Below, piece after piece: positions 6,804 to 15,169 of a stretch of DNA of 54,085 nt. The position numbers were made by a program, and so were the translations under genes. The DNA lies in NCBI RefSeq assembly GCF_017347095.1, contig NZ_JADPRZ010000020.1, positions 1 to 54,085 of the forward strand. Direction: 5' to 3'. The stretch comes from Sporosarcina sp. E16_8. GTDB taxonomy: Bacteria > Bacillota > Bacilli > Bacillales_A > Planococcaceae. The notes under the pieces were generated by a model. It saw only the letters and a program-made list of their open reading frames with translations. It did no database searches and had not been told where the DNA came from. Each line of letters opens with the position of its first letter. The first letter of the stretch is position 1.

Positions 6804-8588
6804 ATGGATTACTACAAGAGAAAATACCCCGAAAAGAAGAAGCAACCAAATATTCTCTTCTTAATGGTTGATCAAGAACGCTTTCCGACTGTTTATGAAA
6901 CAAAAGAATTGCAGGAATGGCGAAAAGAAAATTTAGTTGCGCAAGAATTTTTACGGAATAACGGTATGGAGTTTTTTAATCACTATGCCGGAAGTACCGC
7001 CTGTTCACCAAGTCGGGCAACATTATATACAGGTCAATATCCATCGCTTCACGGAGTAACTCAAACGCCAGGAGCTGCTAAGCAATCATTTGACCCTGAT
7101 GTATTTTGGCTTGATCCAAACACTGTTCCAACCATGGGTGATTACTTTCGAACTGCAGGCTATGATACCTTTTGGAAAGGGAAATGGCATGCATCGGATG
7201 AAGATATCTTAATCCCGGGAACGCATAATGCATTACCTAGCTATAATCCAGTTACAGGTGTACCTAATACAGAGCAAGAAACATTATATGAAAAAGCAAA
7301 CCGTCTCGAATCTTTCGGATATTCCGATTGGATTGGTCCGGAACCTCACGGGGCGAATCCGCGAAATTCCGGTTCATCTGCGGGAATAGGCACAAGTGGT
7401 CGGGACGAAGTATACGCAGCTGAAACAGTAGAGCTTATCGAATCACTACATGAAATTGCAAAGTGTACAAATAACATGACTCCTTGGTTTATCAAGTGCT
7501 CTTTCATAAATCCCCATGATATTGCGTTATATGGTGTACTATCCGCAATTTCCCCGAATTTCAACTTTGAAGTCGACCCAACTCTCCCATACATTCCACC
7601 AGCCCCAACAATAGGGGAGTCATTGCTCACTAAACCATCTGCACAGGAAAGCTACCGTGTTACGTATCCAAAAGCATTGCAACCGATAAACGACAATAAC
7701 TTTTATCGTCAATTGTATTACAGCTTACAAAAAAAAGCCGATGATGAAATGCTTAAGGTCCTACTGGCACTTCAAAACTCATGTTTCTATGACAACACAA
7801 TCATTGTATTCACATCTGATCACGGTGAACAGTTGGGAGCGCATGGCGGCCTCTATCAAAAATGGTATAACATGTACGAAGAATCGATCCATGTTCCATT
7901 GATCATTTATAGCCCAGCTCTATTGAAAGGAGTTAAACGCACGAATATGCTAACAAGCCATGTCGACGTACTACCAACATTGTTGGGGTTAACGGGAATA
8001 AACGCTGATCTAATCCGGGGAAAGCTTTCTAAAGATCACACGGAAGCACTTCCGTTAGTCGGTCGAAATTTGACACCGTTATTTTACGGGCATGAAAAGT
8101 TTTTTGGTGCAAATGAACCAATCTATTTTATGACAGACGACAATGTCTTCAAAGGTTTGCATCAAACGAATCCAATTACAGGAAAACCTTATAAATCAGT
8201 AGTCGAACCGAGTGATATCGAGGCGGTAATTGCCACGATTGAAACCGGAAAAGACAAGAGTGAAGAGATATGGAAATTCGCCCGTTATTTTGACAACCCG
8301 AAATTTTGGACGAATCCAGGCTCTAGTGATACAGTCGTAATCGAACAGGATGGTTGCTATGTGCCGGTGACGAAAACAGAACCAGTTCCGGAGCAATTTG
8401 AGCTCTACAATCTCACCAAGGATCCATTAGAAAAAACAAACCTTGCTGATCCAGCATTTGCAACAATCGAATCGACCATTATCCAACGCGTGTTAACGAA
8501 GGTCCTTGAAGAACAATGCCGACAAAAGAGACTGATACCAACGAGTGGGAAAGTTCCTGGTATGCCGGATTGTAGTAAGGGTGAATAA
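6804..8588 (+). CDS. Sulfatase (formylglycine-dependent hydrolase)
   Basis: A type I sulfatase of 594 residues. Cys67 lies in CSPSRATLYTG, the CxPxR motif whose Cys is converted to formylglycine. Metal and active-site residues are visible in MVDQE (Asp23), WKGKWHAS and FTSDHGEQLGAHGG. No signal peptide is seen, so it should act in the cytosol on an imported sulfate ester or related phosphodiester. ATG 6804 is preferred over the in-frame GTG at 6792 because GAAAGGGTGG lies just upstream of the ATG and covers the GTG. It is a single-gene unit with a terminator at 8691. The substrate is unknown: choline sulfatase, arylsulfatase and phosphonate monoester hydrolase types all share these motifs. 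No sulfatase-maturating enzyme is encoded nearby. Confidence 0.9.
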   Translation: MDYYKRKYPEKKKQPNILFLMVDQERFPTVYETKELQEWRKENLVAQEFLRNNGMEFFNHYAGSTACSPSRATLYTGQYPSLHGVTQTPGAAKQSFDPDVFWLDPNTVPTMGDYFRTAGYDTFWKGKWHASDEDILIPGTHNALPSYNPVTGVPNTEQETLYEKANRLESFGYSDWIGPEPHGANPRNSGSSAGIGTSGRDEVYAAETVELIESLHEIAKCTNNMTPWFIKCSFINPHDIALYGVLSAISPNFNFEVDPTLPYIPPAPTIGESLLTKPSAQESYRVTYPKALQPINDNNFYRQLYYSLQKKADDEMLKVLLALQNSCFYDNTIIVFTSDHGEQLGAHGGLYQKWYNMYEESIHVPLIIYSPALLKGVKRTNMLTSHVDVLPTLLGLTGINADLIRGKLSKDHTEALPLVGRNLTPLFYGHEKFFGANEPIYFMTDDNVFKGLHQTNPITGKPYKSVVEPSDIEAVIATIETGKDKSEEIWKFARYFDNPKFWTNPGSSDTVVIEQDGCYVPVTKTEPVPEQFELYNLTKDPLEKTNLADPAFATIESTIIQRVLTKVLEEQCRQKRLIPTSGKVPGMPDCSKGE

Positions 8589-8690
8589 TAAGTAGGTGTG
8601 AATGCACGACTATTGATAAGGAAATGATTACTATTTGTTTCGCCATCTGGTGCTATTTATTGATAGTTATACGCGTAAATAGTTCGAAAT

Positions 8691-8736
8691 AAGCCAGTGA
8701 TTTAGTCGATTAATCCGACTGAGTCGCTGGCTTGTT
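8691..8736 (+). terminator. Intrinsic terminator after the sulfatase gene
   Basis: AAGCCAGTGA (8691-8700) pairs with TCGCTGGCTT (8723-8732, one G-U pair). AGTCG and CGACT extend the stem inside the loop, and TGTTTATT follows. Confidence 0.7.
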
Positions 8737-9048
8737 TATTATTAATTCGTTCCACGTCTGTTAATTAATCATTTATTCTCATAAAAACTGGTGAGAAGGG
8801 CTTGATACCTTCATTTTCAGCACTACGTGTACGTATGCATTTTGAGCAGGGCGGATGAAGGACCACCCTACGATTACCGAAAAAAGAGTGTAAGGATGCG
8901 AAAAAGTCACATCCTTACACATCCAGACATCCGTGTAACGGTAAAGTAGTCGTTCGATCCAAAGTAATCCAAATGCAGCTATACACGTAGCGCTGTGTGT
9001 AATTAACTTACCTTCTGGTTAATATTGGTTAATCAGCAGACGTAAATA
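8737..9048. other. Gene-free stretch between sulfatase and DUF624 genes
   Basis: No gene is supported. A perfect 11-bp inverted repeat, GTGTAAGGATG (8888-8898) with CATCCTTACAC (8910-8920), has an A-rich 5' flank (T-rich on the minus strand). It could end leftward transcripts from the DUF624 gene. Confidence 0.5.
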
Positions 9049-9110
9049 CGTTAATAAAATTACTTCTGAAAAGTCTTGTCTACGTTTACTTTTTGGGAAG
9101 AGGAGTGCCA
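9049..9110 (-). pseudogene. Decayed 3' end of an amino-acid ABC transporter ATPase gene
   Basis: On the minus strand this reads LFPKSKRRQDFSEVIL, very close to the C-terminus of the GlnQ-type ATPase encoded at 30639-31361 ([16 protein letters not shown]). At base level CAAAAAGTAAACGT and ACAAGACTTTT match exactly in the same order. No further ATPase sequence is seen upstream. It is a scar of a lost transporter gene or of a recombination event. Confidence 0.5.
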
Positions 9111-9140
9111 TGGGACCATGTGGAAATCCAGGGAAAAGTA

Positions 9141-9767
9141 TTAAGTTAGTGCACCTATTTTCTTCTCTATTCGCGCAAAGGATCTGAAACTTATTAGAGT
9201 AGCTACATATGCAAATACGCTTCCGGTGAATAACGGGATAACTCCAGGGAATAGTGTAGCGGTAAAGTAGATACCACCTGCTAAAGCACCAATAGCTATG
9301 ACTTCAATTGGAGATGTAATTGCGATTAAGAAAGACTGTTTGATGTATTGGAAGAACGTTAACTTGAAATGTACATAGACTTGAAAGAAAAATAATAATG
9401 TAATGATGCTTGAAATAAGAATGAAAATTAATACAGGGAATATAAATTGCAATTCACCACTATTTAACTGTAAGAAATGAAAATTGAAATAAAAGAAGTA
9501 GCTAATGACTAGGAAAATTAGACCGAAACCATTTGTCTTTAAAAATTCAGTCCTAAATAAAGTCCAAAATGTAGGAAGTATTTTGAATTTCTCTTCATCT
9601 CGAATTAATTTACGGACAACTGCAAACATTGCAGCTGTAGCTGGAAAGAAACCGAAAGCTATTAATCCTACTAGTGTGAAAAAAATCCAGAGCAAATTAA
9701 TATAAGCTAATTCAATCATTCTGTAAGAAATGCTATTAAATTTCTCCCATCCAACCAAATGTATCAC
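9141..9767 (-). CDS. YesL-like DUF624 membrane protein
   Basis: A 208-residue integral membrane protein with about five hydrophobic segments (near residues 22-45, 80-100, 107-132, 145-165 and 168-195). FPATAAMFAVVRKLIRDEE near residue 41 is typical of the DUF624/YesL family. Its biochemical role is not established. In Bacillales the family is regularly encoded beside family 1 sugar ABC importers, as here, where it diverges from the solute-binding protein gene at 10189. A GAGGTG ribosome binding site precedes the ATG at 9767. The shared control region holds the palindrome at 9881, so it probably belongs to the same regulon as the importer. Confidence 0.8.
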   Translation of the reverse strand: MIHLVGWEKFNSISYRMIELAYINLLWIFFTLVGLIAFGFFPATAAMFAVVRKLIRDEEKFKILPTFWTLFRTEFLKTNGFGLIFLVISYFFYFNFHFLQLNSGELQFIFPVLIFILISSIITLLFFFQVYVHFKLTFFQYIKQSFLIAITSPIEVIAIGALAGGIYFTATLFPGVIPLFTGSVFAYVATLISFRSFARIEKKIGALT

Positions 9768-9880
9768 CTCTCGATAATTAACTATATATTAAAAACATTG
9801 AAAGTACCAACCATAATTATGCATAAATAAGGATTGATATTAAAAATTAATAATCGCATGTCTACAATTAAAGACACTTT

Positions 9881-9894
9881 AGAGACTTGTCTCT
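9881..9894. promoter_or_regulatory. Operator-like palindrome AGAGAC-TT-GTCTCT
   Basis: Two perfect 6-bp arms flank a TT centre in the divergent region between the DUF624 gene and the importer. The surrounding sequence (ACAATTAA upstream, TTGATGAGA downstream) resembles that around the palindrome at 15069-15080 before the catabolic operon. A half site (GACACTTTA) lies at 9873 and another (TTGTCTAAT) at about 10096. I infer binding by the regulator encoded at 13549-14907. Confidence 0.55.
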
Positions 9895-10188
9895 TGATGA
9901 GAAATAATGTAATCTGATAAAAATGGACGCGCAATTCAATCACTTCAGTCTATTTAATTGTGTTGAACAGGTAATTAAAAAGTGGACAAAAGAATATTTG
10001 TTTATTGCAATAGAGAAAGTTTGAAGAAGTACTCAAAATATTCATACCCAATCGGTTGAAACGCCGAGAAAAGTATAATGTGAAGTGGTAGGGGTTGTCT
10101 AATAGTAAAGGGGGTGTAAATCAAATAGTAGTTTGATAGACCTATATTAACTAATTAAAATCAATAAAATTTGAGAGGGGTCATTTAG

Positions 10189-11487
10189 ATGAGAAGAATT
10201 GGGTTTTTTCTATTACTACTTTTACTTGGGGCTTTAGTTGTGGGATGTAGTGCAAGTGACACTGACACTGGCACAAAAAAAGAAGAAACTGGTGGTGAAA
10301 AACCAGAAGTGGTAGGGGAAACAGAAAAAGAAGCGGGACTCTCTGGTGAAATAACAGTTTGGGCACATCCATTTACGGGTGATCAAGAAACTGAAGGCGC
10401 AATGTGGGATGAAGTCATCGCTTCTTATGAAGAGCAAACAGGTGTGAAAGTAAATTTCGAACAAATTCCATGGGCGAATCGTGACCAAAAAGTACTTACA
10501 GCTTTAGCTGCAAACAATGGTCCCGATGTGTTTTACGTAATACCAGACCAGATGCCACAATATGCTGATGCAGGTATGTTACTAGCACTAGATCCCTATT
10601 TGGAAGGCTTTGATATTGATGATTTTGTAGATACAGCGTTAGTTTCTACAACTTGGAAGGATGAGTTATATGGACTACCAATCTTACAAGAAGCTTACAC
10701 GTATTTATATAATGTCGATGTAATCAAAGCGATTGGTGAAGATCCTGCAAATTTACCCGCAACATGGGAAGAGTTTGAAAAATGGGCTGAAAAAGCAAAA
10801 GACAAGGGCTTTTATGCAACGAGTTTCCAGGGTGGAGGATCAATGAATGGAACGTTATATCCATTCTTATGGCAAGCAGGCGGAGATGTTATTACAGCAG
10901 ATAATGAAGTATTAATTAATAACGAAGCAGGCGTAGAAGCATTTGAATTTATCAATAAAATGTATAAAGAAGGCTGGATCCCGAAAGATTCAATTACTGC
11001 ATTAGAACATGATGCGCTATGGGAGGGCGGAAAAATGTTGGCAGTTCAAGGTTCGGGTATTTCAGTAAGTCGTATGTTAAGCCAAGATCTTTTTGAATTC
11101 GTTATTGCTCCACCAATGAAAAATAAGGAACAATTAACATATGGAACGACAGGGATGTTTGTAGCCCCAATTAACACGGATAATCCAGCAGCCGCAGCAG
11201 AATTTATCAAAGTAGTGACGAATTCGGATAATCAGAAGAAATTTAATACAGTTACACAGTATATACCTACTAGGGAATCTGCAAAAGACATCTTTGGTGA
11301 ACAAAAATATCTTGCACAGCTAGCGGATTACACTCAATTTGCATTACCTGGAGTTATCCATCCAGAAGGGCGTACAATCATGCCGTTAATTCAAGCTGAA
11401 CTTCAAACAATGATGGAAGGAAAGAAAACGCCAAAAGAAGCAGCAGATGCCGCTGCAAAAGCGATCGAAGGTAAAATCGGCAAATAA
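10189..11487 (+). CDS. Sugar ABC transporter, solute-binding lipoprotein (family 1)
   Basis: A 432-residue extracytoplasmic binding protein that delivers a sugar or oligosaccharide to the permeases encoded next. The N-terminus is a lipoprotein signal (MRRIGFFLLLLLLGALVVGC, lipobox VVGC with Cys20), then a Ser/Thr/Glu/Lys-rich linker to about residue 50. The family 1 fold follows, with ITVWAHPFTGD, the NGPDVFYVIPDQ hinge region and a C-terminal segment LIQAELQTMMEGKKTPKEAADAAAKAI typical of UgpB/MalE-like proteins. Start ATG 10189 has GAGAGGGG upstream. TATAAT at 10074-10079 may be the -10 of the unit. A 16-bp hairpin between this gene and the first permease probably raises the level of the binding protein relative to the permeases. 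The ligand is unknown. Confidence 0.92.
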   Translation: MRRIGFFLLLLLLGALVVGCSASDTDTGTKKEETGGEKPEVVGETEKEAGLSGEITVWAHPFTGDQETEGAMWDEVIASYEEQTGVKVNFEQIPWANRDQKVLTALAANNGPDVFYVIPDQMPQYADAGMLLALDPYLEGFDIDDFVDTALVSTTWKDELYGLPILQEAYTYLYNVDVIKAIGEDPANLPATWEEFEKWAEKAKDKGFYATSFQGGGSMNGTLYPFLWQAGGDVITADNEVLINNEAGVEAFEFINKMYKEGWIPKDSITALEHDALWEGGKMLAVQGSGISVSRMLSQDLFEFVIAPPMKNKEQLTYGTTGMFVAPINTDNPAAAAEFIKVVTNSDNQKKFNTVTQYIPTRESAKDIFGEQKYLAQLADYTQFALPGVIHPEGRTIMPLIQAELQTMMEGKKTPKEAADAAAKAIEGKIGK

Positions 11488-11498
11488 AATGTTAGCAA

Positions 11499-11537
11499 AA
11501 CAGAGAGCTTGATCAATACACGATCAAGCTCTCTGTT
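11499..11537 (+). promoter_or_regulatory. Intercistronic hairpin between binding-protein and permease genes
   Basis: AACAGAGAGCTTGATC (11499-11514) pairs perfectly with GATCAAGCTCTCTGTT (11522-11537) around a 7-base loop. There is no T tract, so it is better read as an mRNA-stabilising or partial-attenuation hairpin than as a full terminator. Confidence 0.7.
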
Positions 11538-11557
11538 ACTAACTTACATATGAAAGG

Positions 11558-12496
11558 GTGATTACACTGAGTAAAGCAGTAACTTCTAAAAAGAATAAGT
11601 TGCCACTCGGAGAAAGAGTGAAGCGTGAGTGGAACCGTAATGCTATCGTATATATCTTTCTAATCCCTGTACTAGTTCACTTTCTTATTTTCCAAATATA
11701 CCCTTTTGTGCTAAGCTTTTATTTAACATTTATGGATTGGAAAGTAATTGGTGACCCGGAATTTGTAGGACTAAAACATTGGAAGTATTTCCTAACCGAT
11801 AGATTGGCTTGGAAAGCTATTTGGAATACAGTGAAGTTTTCAGCTTATTATATTGTGCCTACGATGGGCTTAGGATTGATTTTAGCGTTAATCATTAATT
11901 CTGGTGTTAAAACAGCAGGATTATTTAAAGGGATCTTTTTCTTGCCAGTGGTCACATCATTTGTAATCATTGCGGGGATCTGGGGTTGGTTATTTAGAGG
12001 GACAGAGGCAGGGATGATTAACTACTTGCTTAGTTTTATTGGCATCGAACCGCAATTATTTTTATCTAATTCTAGCCAAGCCCTAGCGGTTTTAGCGGGT
12101 TTAAGTATATTTAAAGTTGCTGGAAGTACCATGATTTATTATTTTGCAGGACTCCAGTCAATTGATCGACAATTATATGAGGCGGCACGAATTGATGGGG
12201 CTTCATCATTTAAAATATTTTGGACGATAACATTTCCGTTATTAAGGCCCATTCACTTTTTTGTCGCGATTACGACAACTATTGGTTCTTTTCAAATATT
12301 TGATTCGGCCTATTTACTAACGGGTGGGGGTCCGAATTATGCTACGACAACTATTGTATATTATTTGTATGAACAAGGATTTACGAGTCTTAACTTAAGC
12401 TATGCTGCTGTACTTTCTTATGTATTATTTTTTATTATCCTAGTTATCTCGCTAATACAGCGGAAATACCTGGGACAGGAATCTAATAATTACTAA
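11558..12496 (+). CDS. Sugar ABC transporter permease (MalF/UgpA type)
   Basis: A membrane permease of up to 312 residues with six predicted transmembrane segments. The EAA loop, YEAARIDGASSFKIFWTITFPLLRP near residue 208, docks the ATPase. Its partners are the permease at 12530 and the binding protein at 10189. The start is ambiguous: GTG 11558 keeps the longest frame but lies inside the ribosome binding site (AAAGGGTG). CTG 11567 in the same frame has ideal spacing to it and would give a 309-residue protein starting MSKAVTSKK. No in-frame ATG exists near the beginning. No ATPase gene is in the cluster; Bacillales often use one shared MsmX-like ATPase for such importers. Confidence 0.93.
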   Translation: MITLSKAVTSKKNKLPLGERVKREWNRNAIVYIFLIPVLVHFLIFQIYPFVLSFYLTFMDWKVIGDPEFVGLKHWKYFLTDRLAWKAIWNTVKFSAYYIVPTMGLGLILALIINSGVKTAGLFKGIFFLPVVTSFVIIAGIWGWLFRGTEAGMINYLLSFIGIEPQLFLSNSSQALAVLAGLSIFKVAGSTMIYYFAGLQSIDRQLYEAARIDGASSFKIFWTITFPLLRPIHFFVAITTTIGSFQIFDSAYLLTGGGPNYATTTIVYYLYEQGFTSLNLSYAAVLSYVLFFIILVISLIQRKYLGQESNNY

Positions 12497-12529
12497 TCGC
12501 TAGATGCCCATAGAAAGGAGATTGAAAAA

Positions 12530-13336
12530 ATGCTTAAAAAAACGATCTCGTATATAGCGTTAATCGTTTTGGGGGTTTGTTTCCTATTGCCCTTTCTTAT
12601 TATGATTTTAGGATCTTTTAAGGATGTTCAATATGCACAATTAGATCCGTTATTTTGGATTCCAGATCACCCTACAATGAAAAACTATTTATATATAATG
12701 AGAGACGGAATATTCATCAGATGGATATTCAACTCGGTTATCATTACCGTCATTCCAGTAGCAAGTCAGATGATATTTTGTGCGGTTCTAGGCTATATCT
12801 TTGCGAAGAAACAATTCCCAGGGCGAGAAATCATATTTTGGGTTTTCATGGCGGTCATCATGATTCCACAGCAGCTATTAATCATCCCTAAGTTCATTAT
12901 GTTTTCCGATTTCGGTTGGATAAATACATACTGGGCATTGATCATCCCAGAGTTATGGGGGATTATGGGTGTGTTTTTAGTTAGACAATTTCTACAGAAT
13001 ATACCCAATGATTTGGAGGAAGCTGCATATATTGACGGTGCGAATGATATACAAATATTTTTCAAAGTCATTTTGCCGCTTTCGATACCGGTTGTTGCGA
13101 CAGTTGGAACATTTTCATTTATTTCAAACTGGAATGATTTATTCCAACCGTTAATTTACTTAACGCAAGAGAAAATGTTCCCAGTAACTCTCGGTTTAGC
13201 TTCAATGCTTGGGAAAGAAGGGAACTTTGGTATTGAAATGGCTGGTTCGACAGTGTCATTTATACCGACTTTCCTCATATTTTTATTCTTCCAGCGTTAC
13301 TTTACGGAAGGAATTCAAATGTCAGGGTTGAAATAA
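12530..13336 (+). CDS. Sugar ABC transporter permease (MalG/UgpE type)
   Basis: The second permease of the importer, 268 residues with six transmembrane segments. The EAA motif is EEAAYIDGANDIQIFFKVILPLSIP near residue 162, and the C-terminus PTFLIFLFFQRYFTEGIQMSGLK is characteristic of MalG-type subunits. AAAGGAG precedes the ATG at 12530, 33 bases after the first permease. It forms the heterodimeric channel with that subunit. It is the last gene of the unit; downstream lie a dispersed repeat and the convergent regulator gene. Confidence 0.93.
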   Translation: MLKKTISYIALIVLGVCFLLPFLIMILGSFKDVQYAQLDPLFWIPDHPTMKNYLYIMRDGIFIRWIFNSVIITVIPVASQMIFCAVLGYIFAKKQFPGREIIFWVFMAVIMIPQQLLIIPKFIMFSDFGWINTYWALIIPELWGIMGVFLVRQFLQNIPNDLEEAAYIDGANDIQIFFKVILPLSIPVVATVGTFSFISNWNDLFQPLIYLTQEKMFPVTLGLASMLGKEGNFGIEMAGSTVSFIPTFLIFLFFQRYFTEGIQMSGLK

Positions 13337-13384
13337 TAGCGGCCGAAACTAGTTTATAGAGGGAGTTGAAATAAGGTATCCCAC

Positions 13385-13470
13385 TCTAAATACGCTACGG
13401 CGCTCAGGGATGCCTCCCTCTCTAAGTCAGGCAGCTTTGCCGCTAGTCTTAGGGGTCAGGCTTACCCCCG
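13385..13470 (+). repeat. Dispersed repeat, copy A (GGCGCT...GTCTTAGGG type)
   Basis: The segments CTACGGCGCT-AGGGATGCC and GCTAGTCTTAGGG recur in inverted orientation at 23845-23912. The stretch is non-coding and richer in GC than the surroundings, which suggests a mobile or palindromic intergenic repeat. A TAGTAGTG/CACTACTA inverted repeat follows at 13490-13522. Confidence 0.5.
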
Positions 13471-13548
13471 ACTGATTGGAGCTATGCTTTAGTAGTGGAG
13501 TGAAAGCTGATGAGCACTACTACGCATTTTCCATCGGCGTACAAAATG

Positions 13549-14907
13549 TTAATTTTCTTTGCCATCCTCAATAAAGCTTAGTCGATAAATACGGCGGGGT
13601 CTCCCTTTGTGTGCTAATTTCTCTTCGCCTACGATTTCAACCAGTTCAGCATCCATCCATTTTAAAAGGATTCGGTTGGCGCTTCTAACGGTTACATTTA
13701 GCGTTGAAGCTAATTCCTGGGCAGTATATTCCATTTTTTTATGCCTAGAAACACGTGCCATTAATTTTGTCATATAGGAAGCTGACATCCCGGCTTTTTC
13801 AGCTTTATCCAACAGAAGTGGGTCAGTAATAGCCAAATTATATCTTTCATATTGTTTATGGCTCGTTATATCGACAGGCCCCAGGACACTGCGATCTTCA
13901 CGAACAATATAGCAAACGTTTCCGCCTAAATCTTTTGATTGTCGAAGTGCTAATCGTGCGTGATTGCCTGCTTCTGCAGCGGTACGGCCAAATCCAACAC
14001 CAAGACTTATCGTAATGCCAAGTTCGTTTTTGACATCTTGGAGTAATGGAATGAATTTATACCCTCTTGTTTCACGTTCGAAAATACCACGAGTAGTTAT
14101 GAATGAATATTCTTCACCACCTAAATTAATAAGATGTCCATCAAGCAATTTAATATAATCAAGCAGCATTTGTTGGATAGTTAATTTTAATAATTGAACA
14201 TCATGCTCAGAAGAATATTTCTCTGTGACGCCTTTAAAATTATCGATATTAATTAAGCCGAAGACAATTTGCGATTCTTTATTTCTTCGTGTATTCGTAG
14301 CTAAGAGCGCTCGTTCCAAAGAAACAATCATATCCTGTTGAGTCGGTGTTACCCATTCATGGGGAATATGGCGAGCAGATAATTGAATAGCTACGTCCTG
14401 AATCCCCGTAAGTGCAATTGCATTATGGTTTTGAAAATTGTCTACATGGAATTGTACTATTTCCTCAATGACTGTACTTTGTAAAGGGTTTTTATAGACA
14501 AGGAGTTCATAATTAACTTCTTCAAGATCTGATAAAATTTGTTCAACATATTTTTCTTCAACTGTATCAATCGACAGGCATTTTAAGCTGTACCTACTCT
14601 TGATAATAAATAATGATCTATAAAGTCCAGTGCCCATTAATGGCATATGATGCACCGGGATTATAAAATCTACAACTTGTTTGACGATGTTGTAACAGTG
14701 ATATTCTGTAAACATTAATACTTCGACATCATTCATTAATTCACTTGTTATTTCTGCGATGAGACTAGTAGGTTCAATGATTCGAAAAACAGGTTTAAAG
14801 TTTGGAAACGTTTTCAGTGTTTCTCGTGTTTGATCGACAAGTGCTTTTGGTCCGATGATTCCGATATTAATATCGGAATTGTCATGTACAGTGTTTTTTC
14901 TAAGCAT
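13549..14907 (-). CDS. Transcriptional regulator with degenerate GGDEF-like domain and winged helix
   Basis: A 452-residue protein with three parts. Residues 1-200 form an alpha/beta region (NIGIIGPKALVDQT, VEVLMFTEYH, AIALTGIQDVAIQL) recalling PrpR-type ligand-sensing domains. Residues 212-337 are GGDEF-like, with GGEEY at 263-267. Residues 395-445 form a winged helix (YTAQELASTLNVTVRSANRIL). The usual metal site DxD.F is NIDNF (first Asp replaced by Asn), the ND and GH positions differ, and no RxxD inhibitory site is seen, so cyclase activity is unlikely and a nucleotide-sensing role is possible. Start 14907 is chosen because GGAGGG lies 8 bases upstream; the frame extends 53 codons further without such a site. 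It lies between the importer and the catabolic operon and probably controls both. Confidence 0.75.
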   Translation of the reverse strand: MLRKNTVHDNSDINIGIIGPKALVDQTRETLKTFPNFKPVFRIIEPTSLIAEITSELMNDVEVLMFTEYHCYNIVKQVVDFIIPVHHMPLMGTGLYRSLFIIKSRYSLKCLSIDTVEEKYVEQILSDLEEVNYELLVYKNPLQSTVIEEIVQFHVDNFQNHNAIALTGIQDVAIQLSARHIPHEWVTPTQQDMIVSLERALLATNTRRNKESQIVFGLINIDNFKGVTEKYSSEHDVQLLKLTIQQMLLDYIKLLDGHLINLGGEEYSFITTRGIFERETRGYKFIPLLQDVKNELGITISLGVGFGRTAAEAGNHARLALRQSKDLGGNVCYIVREDRSVLGPVDITSHKQYERYNLAITDPLLLDKAEKAGMSASYMTKLMARVSRHKKMEYTAQELASTLNVTVRSANRILLKWMDAELVEIVGEEKLAHKGRPRRIYRLSFIEDGKEN

Positions 14908-15068
14908 AAATATTTCCCTCCTTATCATCGTGTATAAGTAAGATAGCGGACTAGTGTCTCTTAATCTAATGTTTTGTTTATAATACTTTCTTCTATTAAT
15001 TCTGTCAAAAATGAGAAATGGTAGTGTTGATACATGATGAAAGTAATGCGACATAAAAGGACACAATT

Positions 15069-15080
15069 AAGACTTGTCTT
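15069..15080. promoter_or_regulatory. Operator-like palindrome AAGAC-TT-GTCTT before the catabolic operon
   Basis: Perfect 5-bp arms around TT lie about 90 bases upstream of the SDR start and 160 bases upstream of the regulator start. ACAATTAA precedes it and TTAATGAAA follows, as at 9861-9902. A further GTCT half site lies at 15090 and a related GTGTCTCTTAAT at about 14953. Confidence 0.55.
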
Positions 15081-15169
15081 TTAATGAAAGTCTACATACA
15101 ATACTATTGAATGACAATTTAGACATAACTGATAACTAGTTCACGCTAATATAAATAGGGAGTGATGAA

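Noticed and set aside
6502..6903. A 133-codon minus-strand frame over the HxlR-family gene
   Set aside because: It covers a real gene, a terminator and a promoter region; its sequence looks like a shadow.
9881..9894. Possible short CRISPR-like or phage attachment repeats at the repeated palindromes
   Set aside because: Only two copies with operator-like symmetry at promoter regions; no spacers, integrase or tRNA is near.
10056..10079. TTGAAA and TATAAT as a full promoter of the sugar importer
   Set aside because: The spacing is 12 bases, too short for SigA; only the -10 was kept as a possibility.
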